Source of the DNA: Campanula takesimana
Taxonomy: Eukaryota > Streptophyta > Magnoliopsida > Asterales > Campanulaceae
Direction: 5' to 3'
Assembly (NCBI GenBank): GCA_026119855.1
Contig: JAOWBW010000566.1
Span: forward strand, 496,001-560,000
DNA: 64,000 nucleotides
Shown one piece after another: positions 35,701 through 46,439 of this stretch; within the stretch, counting starts at the first letter, position 1, and every line of letters begins with the position of its first letter. The notes beneath the pieces are model-generated. The model was given only the letters and a program-made list of their open reading frames with translations. It was not told the origin of the DNA and made no database searches. The translations under genes and the position numbers were made by a program.

Positions 35701-36837
35701 AGTACCAACAATAATGGAATTAAAATAAAGATCACATCTATTATTTCCGAACGAACAAGAGTAACCCTCTTTGTCCAAAACAGTGATAGATATTAAATTC
35801 CTTCTAAACGAAGGTACAATGAAAGTATTATTTAATACAAAATAATATCCGGTACTTAATAACAATCTAAATGTCCCAATGCCTATTACTTCAACCGGGT
35901 TCCCAGCTCCCATATAGATGAATCTTTCATCCTTGCTAGGTCTTCGGTAATTCAGGCAACCCTGCATAGACATACTAATGTGAGTTGTTGCACCAGAATC
36001 CAACCACCATGTATATGAAGGAATTGAAACTAAATTAGCCTCAGTACAAACAAGACCAAATGACATACCTTTCTTAGCACGCCAAGCGTGATACTTAGGG
36101 CAGTCATACTTCATGTGCGTTAGGTCCTTGCAAAAGAAGCACTTCTTTTCTTTATGATCGTTAGATCCCTTAGGCTTCTTGTTGCTTGTTACCGCAACTT
36201 CTTTCCCTCTTCTCTTAGTCCCATGAGAAGAGGTAGATGCTAAGTGAGCACTTTCAACCTTAGATTGCTTCAACCTATCTTCCTCTTGTGTCACATGTGA
36301 AATCAATTCATTAATGTTCCACTTGTCCTTTTGACAATTATAGGTCACCTCAAAGTGACCAAACTGAGGAGGAAGAGAGATCAAAACTAAATGCACGAGG
36401 AGCTCTTCAGTCACCTCTAACTTAAGTGCTTTTAGTTTTGTCGAAAGGTGAAGCATTTCCAAGATATACTCCCTAAGATTCCCGGTACCCTTGTACTTCA
36501 TGGAAACAAGTTTCCTTAGGGTAGAACTTGTTTCCGACTTTTCGCTTTTTGCAAAGCGTTATTCAAGGGTCTCGAGGAAAGTCTTAGCATCAACGTCCTC
36601 GGGAACACTGTTCAAAAATGTTTCCGGGACGACATTTTTCATAATCATTAGGCTTACTCGATTGGAGCGTTTCCATTTCTCAACATATAAGCGGTCCTCA
36701 GGGGTGCTTTCTTCATTAAGAGGAATGGGAAACGGCTCCCTAAAAGCGAGGTCAATATCCATACAGCCTAAGATCATTAAAATTTTGTTTTTCCAAGTTT
36801 TAAAGTTTGTCCCATTAAGCATCGGAATTGTGCTCAT
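32797..36837 (-). pseudogene. Copia gag-pol polyprotein, one in-frame nonsense codon
   Basis: The frame opens at an ATG at 36837 and runs to 32797 (about 1346 codons), broken only by a TAA at 36561-36559 early in gag. The uninterrupted part from 36501 is 1234 residues. Order of domains in that part: gag remainder; CCHC knuckle at 121-134 (CFFCKDLTHMKYDC); protease (WWLDSGATTHIS, about 165-176); pre-integrase (LWHRRLGHIS) and integrase (HTDICGPF, IDDYSRYGY, VRSDRGGEY, NGVAERRNRTL); reverse transcriptase (HQMDVKTAFLNGDIEE, YVDDILLAS); RNase H (GYSDSDFAGC, SSTMEAEFVA, KSKHIDIK). The pol motifs look intact. It is of the TNT1-94-like copia type. The single stop might still allow a shortened product. 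Confidence 0.9.
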
Positions 36838-37483
36838 CGCAGCAGTAATAGAAGAAGCGTTAAGTAAATCTGGGAATCGAGAACAAGAATGAATACAAAA
36901 CAATAATAATTAACTACATTATGAATTAAAAGATTAATTATATCAAATGAAATCCATCAATAAAGCAATTAACATGACATCAAAACTAATCTTTGGATTG
37001 CGAATTGACTCATAAATAATTACTTTAGATGACAAGTAATTTGAACAATATTTGATTAAATGCTTAATCTTCCTTTGGGTAGTCTTAAGCATTTAATAAA
37101 ATTACTAAATGTTCATTTTTTATATGTCATCACATGAATGCTTAAGACTTTCTTAGTACGTGGCGTTGTTCAACCTTAGTCGTTCCACCAATCCGTTCGA
37201 ATGGTTGAGGAGACCAGTCAAGGTTTCCAGCCTGATATACCATCGTTAGTCAAATGTCAAGATTTTCTTTGGAAAATTCAAGTCATTCAAATCTTAAACA
37301 TTCAACACTTTAATAATTTTGCATTTAAATAACGTTAATCACTTAGGTGATAATATTATTTAAATAATGAATAAAATTATTTAAGCATATAATTAATCCA
37401 AGCTTTAAGGTTTGAAAAATGAATGATTTTTGTTCAAGAGAAAATAACAAAATATTGCAGAACTTGATTTTCTTTCGACATAC

Positions 37484-37897
37484 TTAGCACGACCGTGCCA
37501 AACAAAGGGCACGACCGTGCCAAAATATGGGGAAAAAACATGTTTTCACGGTGCAGATGGCACGACCGTGCCAAAATAATAGACACGACCGTGCCAAACG
37601 AAACGGTCCGACCGGTTTAAACAACACACCCGTCCGGACCAGCACCAATGTACACACCGGTTCAAGGTAATAGAGGCGCACGGCCGTGCCAAAACAAAGA
37701 GCACGACCGTGCCATATAATCTGCACTTCTGAATTTTTGTCTAAATTTTCCTCAAAATCAAATGAATTGCAAGTAGATCCGCATGGTATGTACTTAAAAC
37801 ATAAAACCATGTTATTTAGGATAATCTTGCTTTTTTTAAAAATTAATGGAATCAAGTGAGTAGATCCACATGGTATGCACTTAAAACATAAAACCAT
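37484..37897 (-). CDS. Copia element 1 leader ORF
   Basis: A 137-codon sense frame lies between PBS and gag. Its N-terminal part has two KCIPCGST-type units (from a tandem duplication of about 80 bp at 37770-37920), then NSEVQ. The rest is translated from the palindrome array and repeats WHGRALC-like words. Element 2 has a similar frame at 41533-41973 (KCIPCGSTHLIPL ... NSEVQ). There is no known homologue that I recognise. It may be a real small protein, a uORF, or a by-product of conserved leader DNA. Confidence 0.4.
   Translation of the reverse strand: MVLCFKCIPCGSTHLIPLIFKKSKIILNNMVLCFKYIPCGSTCNSFDFEENLDKNSEVQIIWHGRALCFGTAVRLYYLEPVCTLVLVRTGVLFKPVGPFRLARSCLLFWHGRAICTVKTCFFPIFWHGRALCLARSC
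37486..37714. repeat. Palindrome array in the leader of copia element 1
   Basis: Six copies of a 14-15 bp near-palindrome, consensus GCACGACCGTGCC, start at about 37486, 37508, 37559, 37582, 37677 and 37700. A different CG-rich inverted word (CGGTCCGACCGG near 37604, GTCCGGACC near 37632) lies in the middle. The array is CpG-rich within A/T-rich DNA. The equivalent position in element 2 has another palindrome family. Confidence 0.9.
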
Positions 37898-38116
37898 GTT
37901 ATGAAGGGATAGTCTCACTTGAACCTTTTAATGAACAAAAAACTTTCAAACCATTTTTCTTAATTTTAGATGAAGATCATCAGCACTCTATTAACGAATT
38001 AGAGTCCCTAATCGACATCAAAAACCTTATGATTCAACAGAGAAAATGAATCAAAGTAAAGCATGAAAGCTTTTTCTTAATACAAGAACTCAAACTCAAA
38101 CTAAATAATGAGCGGG

Positions 38117-38128
38117 GCTCTGATACCA
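38117..38128 (-). promoter_or_regulatory. Copia element 1 primer binding site
   Basis: Minus strand TGGTATCAGAGC, two bases inside the 5' LTR, complementary to the 3' end of initiator tRNA-Met, the usual copia primer. Confidence 0.9.
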
Positions 38129-38130
38129 AT

Positions 38131-38618
38131 TGTTAGAACAATTTTAATCCCTGAATGCCACACTCATATTTAAGTAAGAGAAAGAGGAAAAGATGAAGCG
38201 GAAGCATGTAATAAATGTATACCTGTTGAATCCATTATTGTGTTTTGAAGGGAGATTAAGGATGATGAAGATGTAGGGAGATGATCTTCTAAATGAGAGT
38301 GTCTCTTAAGTTTCTCAGAATTTCTTCTAGATAATTATGAAGAGAGTATGTAGAGAGAAAAGTAAGAATTCAATATGTTTAAGGCTTGATGGAGGGGCTT
38401 TTATATAGTAAACATGGTGACACTTCAAATAGGGACCATACCTATTCATTTCCAAAGCAATGTTGATTTACCATCTTGCCCATCAAAGATAGATAAATAA
38501 CATTTCAGGGATTCTACACATTGACCATTTTGACCATACTTTATATTAATGTCATAGTCATGACTTTATTTATGGAAGGTGCCTATTAACTTGTGTTGCA
38601 AGCCACAATGATCTAACA
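38131..38618 (-). repeat. Copia element 1, 5' LTR
   Basis: 488 bp, plus-strand ends TGTTAGAAC and GATCTAACA. The transcript-sense strand has a TATA-like TACTATATAAAAG near 38400. The U5 end resembles that of element 2 (GCATTCAGGGATTAAAATTG). Confidence 0.93.
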
Positions 38619-38696
38619 AAACCAACTAAGAACGATTAGTCTGGGACAAACCAAAAAAGAAAGTAAGAACCTTAGCCTCGGACATTGGAGACCGAG

Positions 38697-39103
38697 TATT
38701 CATTAATTAATTATTCAATGAATGACTGCCAACTCAATTTATATGTTTCGAAGTTTGTGAATTCCTTTTGTGCTAGCATTGCTCTACGCAAAAAACAACA
38801 TATTGGAAACTCAATTTTTTGTAATTCATTTGTGCTCCCAACATTGTTCTGAATTTCATACTGATTTTGTTTAAAAGTCTAAATTATTTCCTACTCGTGT
38901 TTATTGTTCTTATTTTTTTCTTGTATACTGTAGTTGTTTTCTATCTGATCTTTGTTACACTTCTTCATGGCATAACTATGAAATAATCATGGAACAGAAA
39001 CAAAATCATGATATTAAACGAGAAATAACTTTACCTCTAAAAATAGGTATAGTTTACTTTCTTAAATTAATTAAAAAAATTGCTCACAATAAATTAATTA
39101 TTA
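38697..39103. other. A/T-rich spacer
   Basis: No gene or bounded element seen. Confidence 0.3.
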
Positions 39104-39358
39104 CTCCCTCCGTCCCATAACAATGGGCACACTTCGATTTTTTTGGTCAATTAGGTCAATCTTTGACCATAATTTTATGAATATCTAGATATCTCTAGAC
39201 AATTTTAAAAATTGTTAATGATAGTATTTCTAATAGTGAAACAATAACAATTTTTAGAATTTCATAAAAATATTTAGATATTCATAAAATGATGGTCAAA
39301 GATTGACTCAGTTGACCAAAAAAGTCAAATTGTGCCAATTGTAATAGGACGGAGGGAG
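39104..39358. mobile_element. Stowaway-type MITE, near-perfect hairpin
   Basis: Left CTCCCTCCGTCCCATAACAAT, right ATTGTAATAGGACGGAGGGAG, TA flanks. Inner arms also pair (GGTCAATCTTTGACC and TGGTCAAAGATTGAC), so the 255 bp folds over nearly its full length. Confidence 0.9.
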
Positions 39359-39666
39359 TATATCTCATAAAATGGTTGAGTCAATGTCAAAGTCCATCAA
39401 GTAATTCGAATGGAGTAGGGGCTGGGTAAGGGAGCAATTGCCCCCATAGGTTTTCAAAACATAAAAATTTACTAGTGTAAAAAAAAAAAAAAAAAGATGA
39501 AGGTGTTTAGTTCAATTTATTGAATTCGCCCCATTTGAGATAAAGCATTAATACACTAGATTTTTTTATTTTTTTTTTGCCCCTATTGATGAAAATAAAG
39601 TTAAATTTTTGTTGTTGTGCAATCTTTGCCTCTATTGACAAAAATTCCCAGCTCCACCAATGAAGT

Positions 39667-39837
39667 ATGCGATAAATGTCAAATATGACTTGTCAACATT
39701 TTTAAGGAATACAGTTTGCTTCATTTTTTTTAAATTAATTGTAAAATGATAAAGCTATTTCTATATTTAAAAATGCGATATCTATTTGGAGATAGACTAA
39801 AACAGAAGTTACGACATTAATGTGGGAGGGAGGGAGT
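39667..39837. mobile_element. Decayed Stowaway-type MITE
   Basis: Right end GTGGGAGGGAGGGAG plus TA, with left-arm words GCGATAAATGTCAAATATGACTTG. The left terminus is worn. Confidence 0.45.
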
Positions 39838-40173
39838 ATAAATGAGACGAAATCACATGTAACACTTTTGTGTATCATTAGTGATCCAGCAATTATAAAT
39901 TATTAAGATTGACAACATTAATTGCATCATGATACATAACCGTTGTACGAGTCCAAATCCTCTGTATCATTTTGTGTGCCACAAGTAATCTAACGGCTAA
40001 CAGTTATTGAAATTAAAATATTATTGATACATTCAAACATGTTAACGGTATACGTACATGGAGTGACGCACAAAAATAGTATATGAGATCTCAACTCCCT
40101 TTGTACCACCAATAGTACGGAATGTGATACACCAACATGATACAAAAGATTTTGTCTATAAATAGACAATATA

Positions 40174-40390
40174 CTTCCTCTTATTTTAAATTGCAAATCT
40201 AAGGTAAGGTTATGCATGAGAATTAAGAAAAAACTCAAAAAAATAAGGTTGTAAGTGTAAATAGTTAGGTAGGAGAGAGAATAATAATGAGTTAGTTTAT
40301 ATGAGTATGAAAAATATGTCATATTAACTAAAAATTATTTTAAACTTTTCAGTTAAAACTTTTGTAATTTGAATTGAAACACTCAAAATA
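40174..40390. mobile_element. Worn Stowaway-type MITE
   Basis: Starts TTCCTCTTATTTTAAATTGC and ends TGTAATTTGAATTG...ACTCAAAA. The interior has family words (GTTAGGTAGGAGAGAG). It directly abuts the next MITE. Confidence 0.5.
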
Positions 40391-40638
40391 CTCCTTCCGT
40401 CCCATTTTAAATTGCAAAAGTTGCCAAAAAAAGGTGTTCCAACAAAAATTGCAAAATCCAAAAATGGCAAGTTTTAACCCGCTTGCACACTCACATCCAC
40501 TAACCCACTAACTATTCTCTACCCCACTTTCTCACTCCCACTCAACTATCAACACTCACAACACATCACCTTTTTCACTTTTTCCCTTAATCCCCGTGCC
40601 AACTTAGTATTTGCAATTTGATATGGGACGGAAGGGAG
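40391..40638. mobile_element. Stowaway-type MITE
   Basis: Left CTCCTTCCGTCCCATTTTAAA, right ATATGGGACGGAAGGGAG, TA flanks. Same subfamily as the MITE in the 3' LTR of element 2 (46485-46750). Confidence 0.85.
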
Positions 40639-40791
40639 TATCAAATTGTATAATTTAAAATGAGACAGATTGACTAAATAAAGAGGAATGCAGGGTGGAA
40701 GAATCCCGGTGTACTTTGGCTAAAGAAATTACAATCAATCACATCTCTCTGATTGACCTACTTGACTACTTTTTTGAAGAGAAGCTGTATT

Positions 40792-41288
40792 TGTAAGGAC
40801 ATGGCTTGTATTTGTAAGGACATGACTTGCAACACAAGTCATTTAAATTTCCATTTATAAAATTATGATTATAATGTTAATTTATAAAGTATAGTTGATA
40901 ATAAAATGTGTAGAATTCATGAATATATAATTACCTAATTGTGATGGGCAAAAGGGTAATATAATATCACTAAGCTTCTTGAAAGGGTGTAGTCCCTAGG
41001 TGAAATGACACAATGTTTCCTATTTAAAGGCCCTTCCATCAAGCCTAGAAACAACTATTCATTCTTGTTATCTCTCCTAAATTCTCTTCACATTATTGAA
41101 GTACTTGAGAGATTAAGAAGTCACTATTACTTAGAAGATCTTCATTCCCTACTTCTTCTTCTTCATCTTATTTCTCCCAACATCATCCATGGATTCAACA
41201 GGTATATATTTTATCGCTTCCGCTTCATCTCTTCCTCAATCCTATTCTAAAGTGAGTGTGGCATTCAGGGATTAAAATTGTTCCAACA
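40792..41288 (+). repeat. Copia element 2, 5' LTR with 21-bp terminal duplication
   Basis: The first 21 bases (TGTAAGGACATGGCTTGTATT) are followed by a second start TGTAAGGACATGACTTGCAAC at 40813, each preceded by GTATT. So the LTR edge together with the target duplication is repeated in tandem. A TATA-like CCTATTTAAAGG lies near 41018. The end is TTCCAACA. Confidence 0.85.
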
Positions 41289-41290
41289 AT

Positions 41291-41302
41291 TGGTATCATA
41301 GC
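41291..41302 (+). promoter_or_regulatory. Copia element 2 primer binding site, mutated
   Basis: TGGTATCATAGC, one base different from the initiator tRNA-Met site of element 1, two bases after the LTR. Confidence 0.8.
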
Positions 41303-41532
41303 CCGGTTCATCTTTAGTTTAAGTTTGAGTTCTTTTTTTTTTTTTGGAAAGTGTATACTTTCAATTTTGATTCATTTTCCCTGTTGAATCATTAAGTTTT
41401 GATGTTGATTAGGGATTCTAATTCGTTCATAGAGCACTGATAATCATCATCTAAAATTCAGAAAAGGTTTGAAAGTTTTGTTCATTAAAACTAAATGGTT
41501 CAAGTGTGACTATCCCTTCATAACATGGTTTT

Positions 41533-41973
41533 ATGTCTAAGTGCATACCATGTGGATCTACTCACTTGATTCCACTAAATTTTAAAGCAAGATTATCCCT
41601 ATATAACGTGGTTTTACGTTTTAAGGACATACCATGTGGATTTGCTTGCAATTCATTGATTTTGGGAAAGTTTGAACAAAATTCAGAAGTGCAGAAATCG
41701 TCTTGCTCGGCCGAGTCATTTGTTTTGAGCGGCCGAGCGTATGAAAAGGCGCGAACTGCTCGGCCGACTCTTGGGATCTGCTCGGCCGAGCACATGAACA
41801 TGCGCCAAAAATGGCATAAACCGGTCGGACCTTTGGTCGAGTTCGGTCCGGTTCTCTTGACTACCCGGTCGGGTCTTTGGTTTTGCCCGGTCGGACCAAG
41901 ACTTGCGCGGCCGAGCATTTGGTTTTGCACGGTCGAGCATTGTATGTCAAATAAGGCATTTGTTTCTGATTAA
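41533..41973 (+). CDS. Copia element 2 leader ORF
   Basis: A 146-codon frame starting at ATG in the same leader position and sense as that of element 1. Shared are KCIPCGSTHLIPL, DIPCGFACNS and NSEVQ. In two places the DNA alignment has several indels whose sum is a multiple of three, so the reading frame is kept. The C-terminal half is encoded by the palindrome array and has no conserved sequence with element 1. Function unknown. Confidence 0.4.
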   Translation: MSKCIPCGSTHLIPLNFKARLSLYNVVLRFKDIPCGFACNSLILGKFEQNSEVQKSSCSAESFVLSGRAYEKARTARPTLGICSAEHMNMRQKWHKPVGPLVEFGPVLLTTRSGLWFCPVGPRLARPSIWFCTVEHCMSNKAFVSD

Positions 41974-42120
41974 GGTGCTCGGCCGAGCACATCATATGAC
42001 TCGGCCGAGCAGCTCGGTCGAGCGTTTTGTTTAGAGCGGCCGAGCATAATGTGACAAATTGACCAAAACATTCTGATTAAGGTGCTCGGCCGAGCACTTC
42101 ATAAGACTCGGCCGAGCAGT
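41704..42120. repeat. Palindrome array in the leader of copia element 2
   Basis: About twelve copies of a CTCGGCCGAG-centred palindrome. The best (GTGCTCGGCCGAGCAC at 41973 and 42081) are perfect over 16 bp. Others are one-base variants (GAGCGGCCGAGC, CTCGGTCGAGC). CCGGTCGGACC-type words are interspersed at about 41820-41900, as in element 1. A unit of about 49 bp (TTCTGATTAAGGTGCTCGGC...) is repeated at 41965 and 42073. Confidence 0.9.
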
Positions 42121-42685
42121 TACTGTTCACAGGTTTTGGACTTTTCTAAGTTTTGCACTATTTTGTTTTTCCCTTGAAACAAAACCTACATTATTACAAA
42201 CCTAAAAAGTTATGATTAATTATATGCTTTGACAATTTTATTCATTGTTTAAATAATATTGTCGCCTAAGTGATTTACGTTATTTAAACCCTTAAATTGT
42301 AAAGTGTTGGATGTTTAAGTTAATATGTGAATGACTTGAATTTTCCAAAGAAGATCTTGACATTTGACTAAACTTAGGCATTCATGTGGTAACAAATAAA
42401 ATGAACATTAGGATATTTTCTTAGGTACTTATGTCGGCCCAAAGGAAGATTAAGTATTTATTAAAATATAAGTTCAAGTTACTTGTTACCTAAGGCAATC
42501 ATTTATGAGTCAACTCGCAATCCAAAGATAAGTTTTGATGTCATGTTGATTGTCTTATTGATGGATTTCGTTGATATAATTAATCATTTTTCATTTTGTA
42601 GTTTCTTATTCATGTTTTTGTTTTCATTCTTTTTTGTTCTCAAAACCCAACAGATTTACTTATTGCTTCATCCGTGATTACTGCT

Positions 42686-43177
42686 ATGAGTACTTCACCG
42701 ATGCTTAACGGGACTAATTTTAAAACTTGGAAAAATAAATTGATGATGATCTTAGGCTATATGGACATAGATCACGCATTAAGGGAACCGTTTCCTCTTC
42801 CTCTTTCTGATATAAGCACTCAAGAATATTGCTTAAATAATGAGAAGTGGGAACGCTCCAACCGCGTGAGCCTAATGATCATGAATATAGTTGTCCCGGA
42901 GACCATTTTGGACGGTGTCTCCAAGGACGTTGATGCTAAAACATTCCTTGATATGATTGAGGGATGTTTGGCATCTACCTCTTCTCATGGGACAAAGAGA
43001 AAAGGGAAGGACATTGCGGTTGCAAGTAAAAAGAAGCTTAAGGGATCATCTCATGATCATAAAGAGGAATGCTTCTTTTGCAAGGACCTCACTCACATGA
43101 AGTACGACTGCCCTAAGTATCACGCTTGGCGTGCTAAGAAATATATCTCATTTGGAATTATTTGTGATAAAGGCTAA
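42686..43177 (+). pseudogene. Copia element 2 gag with internal deletion
   Basis: An open frame of 163 residues. Its N-terminal part (MLNGTNFKTWKNK, REPFPLPL, NRVSLMIM, VDAKTFLDMIEG) and its C-terminal part (ASTSSHGTKRKGKD, knuckle CFFCKDLTHMKYDC) match element 1. The about 110 residues between them in element 1 are missing, with the frame kept. It ends at a TAA shortly after the knuckle, where pol should follow. Confidence 0.85.
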
Positions 43178-46110
43178 TTTGGTTTCATTTCCTACATATA
43201 CATAGTGGTTGAATTATGTTACAACAACTCACATAATGAATGTCTATGTAGGATTGCCTGAAATACCGAAGTCCTGGAGAAGATGAAGGATTCATCTATA
43301 TGGAAGCCGTGATCCGGTTGAAGTGAAAGGCATCGGGAATTTTGGTTATTGTTAAAGTGCTTAGTGTTATTTGTATAAATAATACATTTGTTGTACCGTC
43401 ATTTAGACGGAATTTGATATTTATCACACTATTGAACAAAAAAAAAAAGGTTATTTTGTTCATCTTTTATAAATGTGATTTTTATTTTAAATTCCAAGGT
43501 TGTTGGTACTAGTACTTTGTCAAGTGTTTTTTATTTACTTGACATTATTCAAACAATAAATGTGTCCATTAAATAATGAAACCAAAACTAGAAAGCAAAA
43601 GTTATCAAGTAAAGTTTATATTTTATTAAAGCATAGGCATTTGGGTCATATTTCCAAGAGGAAAATTGATAAGCTTATGTTAAAGGAAAATCTTAAACAA
43701 ACTTAATAATTTGGAAAATACTTTTGCATTAAATGCTTTAAAGTAAATTTACAAACATTATAGTATTCTCGAGAGCATCAAGTGTCTCAATGAACTAATG
43801 CATTCGGATATTTGTAGGCCATTAATTATTCCTTCATGGAAAAGGTCAACAATAGTTATTATGTTCAAAATGATTAACTCTTAGTTTGAATACATTTATT
43901 TGCTTCATAAAATATTGAGTTTGGACGTTGTAAAAGTCTTATAAAGACAAAGTTGGAAATCAACTTTGAAGACTATTAAGAACATTAGGGTCATTCATGA
44001 TGGTCTATACATCTTTGGAATGATTGTTAAAAGGAACAACGTCTAGGTCCTTTTTACTCGCTATTTTGAAAGAGTGTGGGATTATCTCTCTCTACATTGA
44101 GCCGGGTACGCCTAGCATGAATATTGTTAATAGAGACATATTGAAATCCTTAAGGATATGGTAATAAGTATGTTTTATACTTCTCTTACCTCACTCATTA
44201 TGGGAGATACGTTAAAGCCGCAACCTTTATTCTCATTAAAGCTCCCTCTAAGGCTACTAATATAAACCCTTAATGATTTAAGGACGCGTTCCTTATTCGT
44301 CCTTAAATCATATTCATTTATGGGGTTGTCTAGCATAAGGATAGACTTTATAAGTCTACTAAGGCCAAGTTAGACGTAAGATTATTAGTAGTTATTCATG
44401 GGGTAAGCCGAGAGAACTAGGGGATATATAAATTTTACAACCCGAAAGTTAGAACGTTTTGAAAAACGAGAAATGCTAGGTTCTTTTAAGGATGTTGAAT
44501 TTAGTGGGAGAATTTGGAGTAATATTTTGAATTTGAAAAGGAAGAGGAATTCATTTGTATGGAATCCATTTATATACCACTTCCCATAGTTCCAATTGGA
44601 TATCAAGTTTTGAACTTGACATTCAAAAAGAACATACAATTCAAAATAAATATGATTTCTCTATAAATATTGAACAACATGGAAATGTTGATCATAAGAA
44701 GGAAATTCAACAACCTCAAAATAAGATAGAACCGGTGCCCTTTGGAAGATCCAATAGAGTAAGAAAAAGTGCAAATCCGGATAATTATGAAGTGTATATT
44801 GCCGAGAATAAAGGACACTTAGGTTTAGTGGGAGATGAGTCTCTCATTTTCCATGAAACCATTAATAGTTTTAATTCTCATATAGTAAATTAATGTCATA
44901 AATGAAGGGTTAAAATCTATAAGGATAACAATGTTTGGGATCTTGTCCCATTACCTAAAGATGTGAAACCTATTGGGATTAAATTAATCTTTATGACCAA
45001 AAGGATTCACAAGGTAATATGGAAAGATATAAACCCCATCTAATTGTTAAAGATTTGACTCAAAAGGAAGACATTAATTATAAAGAAAACACTTTTTTGG
45101 TATCTTCTAAAAACACTTTTAGATCATTATGGCACATATAGCATATTATGATCTTGAAGTTTATCAAATGGATATAAAGACAACTTTCCTTAATGGAGAC
45201 ATTGAGGAATATATGGTTGATTTGGATCAAACTAAGCAATTAGTTTGTGAATTTAAAAAAATCCATTTGTGGACTCAAGCAAGTTTCTCATCAATGGTAC
45301 TTAATCAAGTTATTTTTATTTGGTTTTGAAAAGAATCTTGATTAAGATTGTGTATACCATAAGTTCAGTGGGAGTAAATTTATAATTTTGGTCTTATATA
45401 TGGATGATGATTTTGATTGCTAGTAATGATATGAACCTTATTAAGGAAACTAAGAAATTTCTTATTTGAAATGAAAGATCTTGGTAAGGCATCTTTGTAT
45501 TAAGAATCCAAATTCACCGTGATCACTCACGAGATGTTTTAGGATTATCACAAAAGGCCATATGTAAAGGTATTACAAAAGGTTTAGCATGCAAAAATGT
45601 AAACCACATGACACCCCTAATTTTAAAGGAGACATTCTTAGTCTCAAACAGTGTCCTAAAAGTAAATTTTGAATCCAAGTATTTGGAAAATTCCCTCTTT
45701 ACATCAGCAGTAGGAAGCTTAATGTATATGTATATCTTACATTTAATGTTGGGATGCTTGGTCAATACCAAAGCAATCCGGAAAGAACATTAAGTAGCAG
45801 CCAAAAGAATGATAGAAGTATTTACAAAACACTAAAGAACTACATGCCTATGTTTTGAAATCGGATCATCTTGAGATCATTAGGTATTCCGACATTAGTT
45901 AAATATATGGATGCATATGTTTTAATGGACTGTAATTTGTCAAAACAAGTGTCGAAAGACCAATTAAGAAATGACTACCAGGTAGCAGTTCTGTACTCTA
46001 ACAAGAGTTTATGGATTTAAACATTAATTATCTTGTTATAAAGAAAAGAGTACAACATGAACGAAAGGGATACAACTTATAGAAACAAACTCTATTTAGA
46101 GGATCCATTT
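43178..46110 (+). pseudogene. Copia element 2 pol remnant
   Basis: Integrase, reverse transcriptase and RNase H are recognisable only as short islands (DLEVYQMDIKTTFLNGD at about 45145, a YMDDD-like patch near 45400, NVD/EIQQPQN linker near 44700) in several frames. Frameshifts, stops and small deletions occur throughout. No functional enzyme can be encoded. Confidence 0.85.
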
Positions 46111-46428
46111 GTGTTGTTCTTTCATTAATTGTTCTATTATTTAAAGTTTTGATCTCATTTGGTTAAGTTGGACTAGTTGGAAGAATATGTATATATTCAT
46201 TATGATTCCATGCTACACATCTATACTTTTGATCTATGTCATTGAGTTAGATTTGTATATATGATTATTGTGGGTTTAGTTGCGAATCAATTACAACGAC
46301 TGCCCCTTTAGTCCTATACTTGTATGGCTAATGGACGAGATTGTTATAAATGACAATAAAGTGCGCACATTAGGATTGTCATTTGTGTTATATTCATGAT
46401 TTAAAGGAAGGACTTTGTTTTGCAACCC

Positions 46429-46439
46429 AAGTGGGAGAT
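46429..46439 (+). promoter_or_regulatory. Copia element 2 polypurine tract
   Basis: AAGTGGGAGAT immediately before the 3' LTR, identical to element 1. Confidence 0.8.

Larger units (their letters stand above)
31968..38618 (-). mobile_element. Ty1/copia retrotransposon, element 1 (young)
   Basis: A 6651-bp element on the minus strand. Its 488-bp LTRs (38131-38618 and 31968-32455) differ at 4 positions, and a perfect 5-bp duplication AAACC (31963-31967, 38619-38623) is present. In transcription order it has the 5' LTR, PBS, a leader with a palindrome array and leader ORF, gag-pol, polypurine tract and 3' LTR. With the common plant LTR rate of 1.3e-8 per site per year, 0.8 percent divergence would suggest a few hundred thousand years (inference). 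It lies inside a MITE. A sister element is 40792-47183. Confidence 0.95.
31798..38696. mobile_element. Stowaway-type MITE split by the young copia element
   Basis: Left part 31798-31967 starts CTCCCTCGGTCCCGGACTAAG. Right part 38624-38696 carries the matching inverted arm (CTAAGAACGATTAGTCTGGG... ending GGAGACCGAG plus TA). The two join in register once the copia and one copy of its AAACC duplication are removed. Confidence 0.8.

Noticed and set aside
36491..36892. 133-codon plus-strand frame
   Set aside because: Antisense shadow of copia gag.
37486..42120. CRISPR-like spaced palindromes
   Set aside because: Repeats are irregularly spaced within retrotransposon leaders of a plant genome, with no cas genes.
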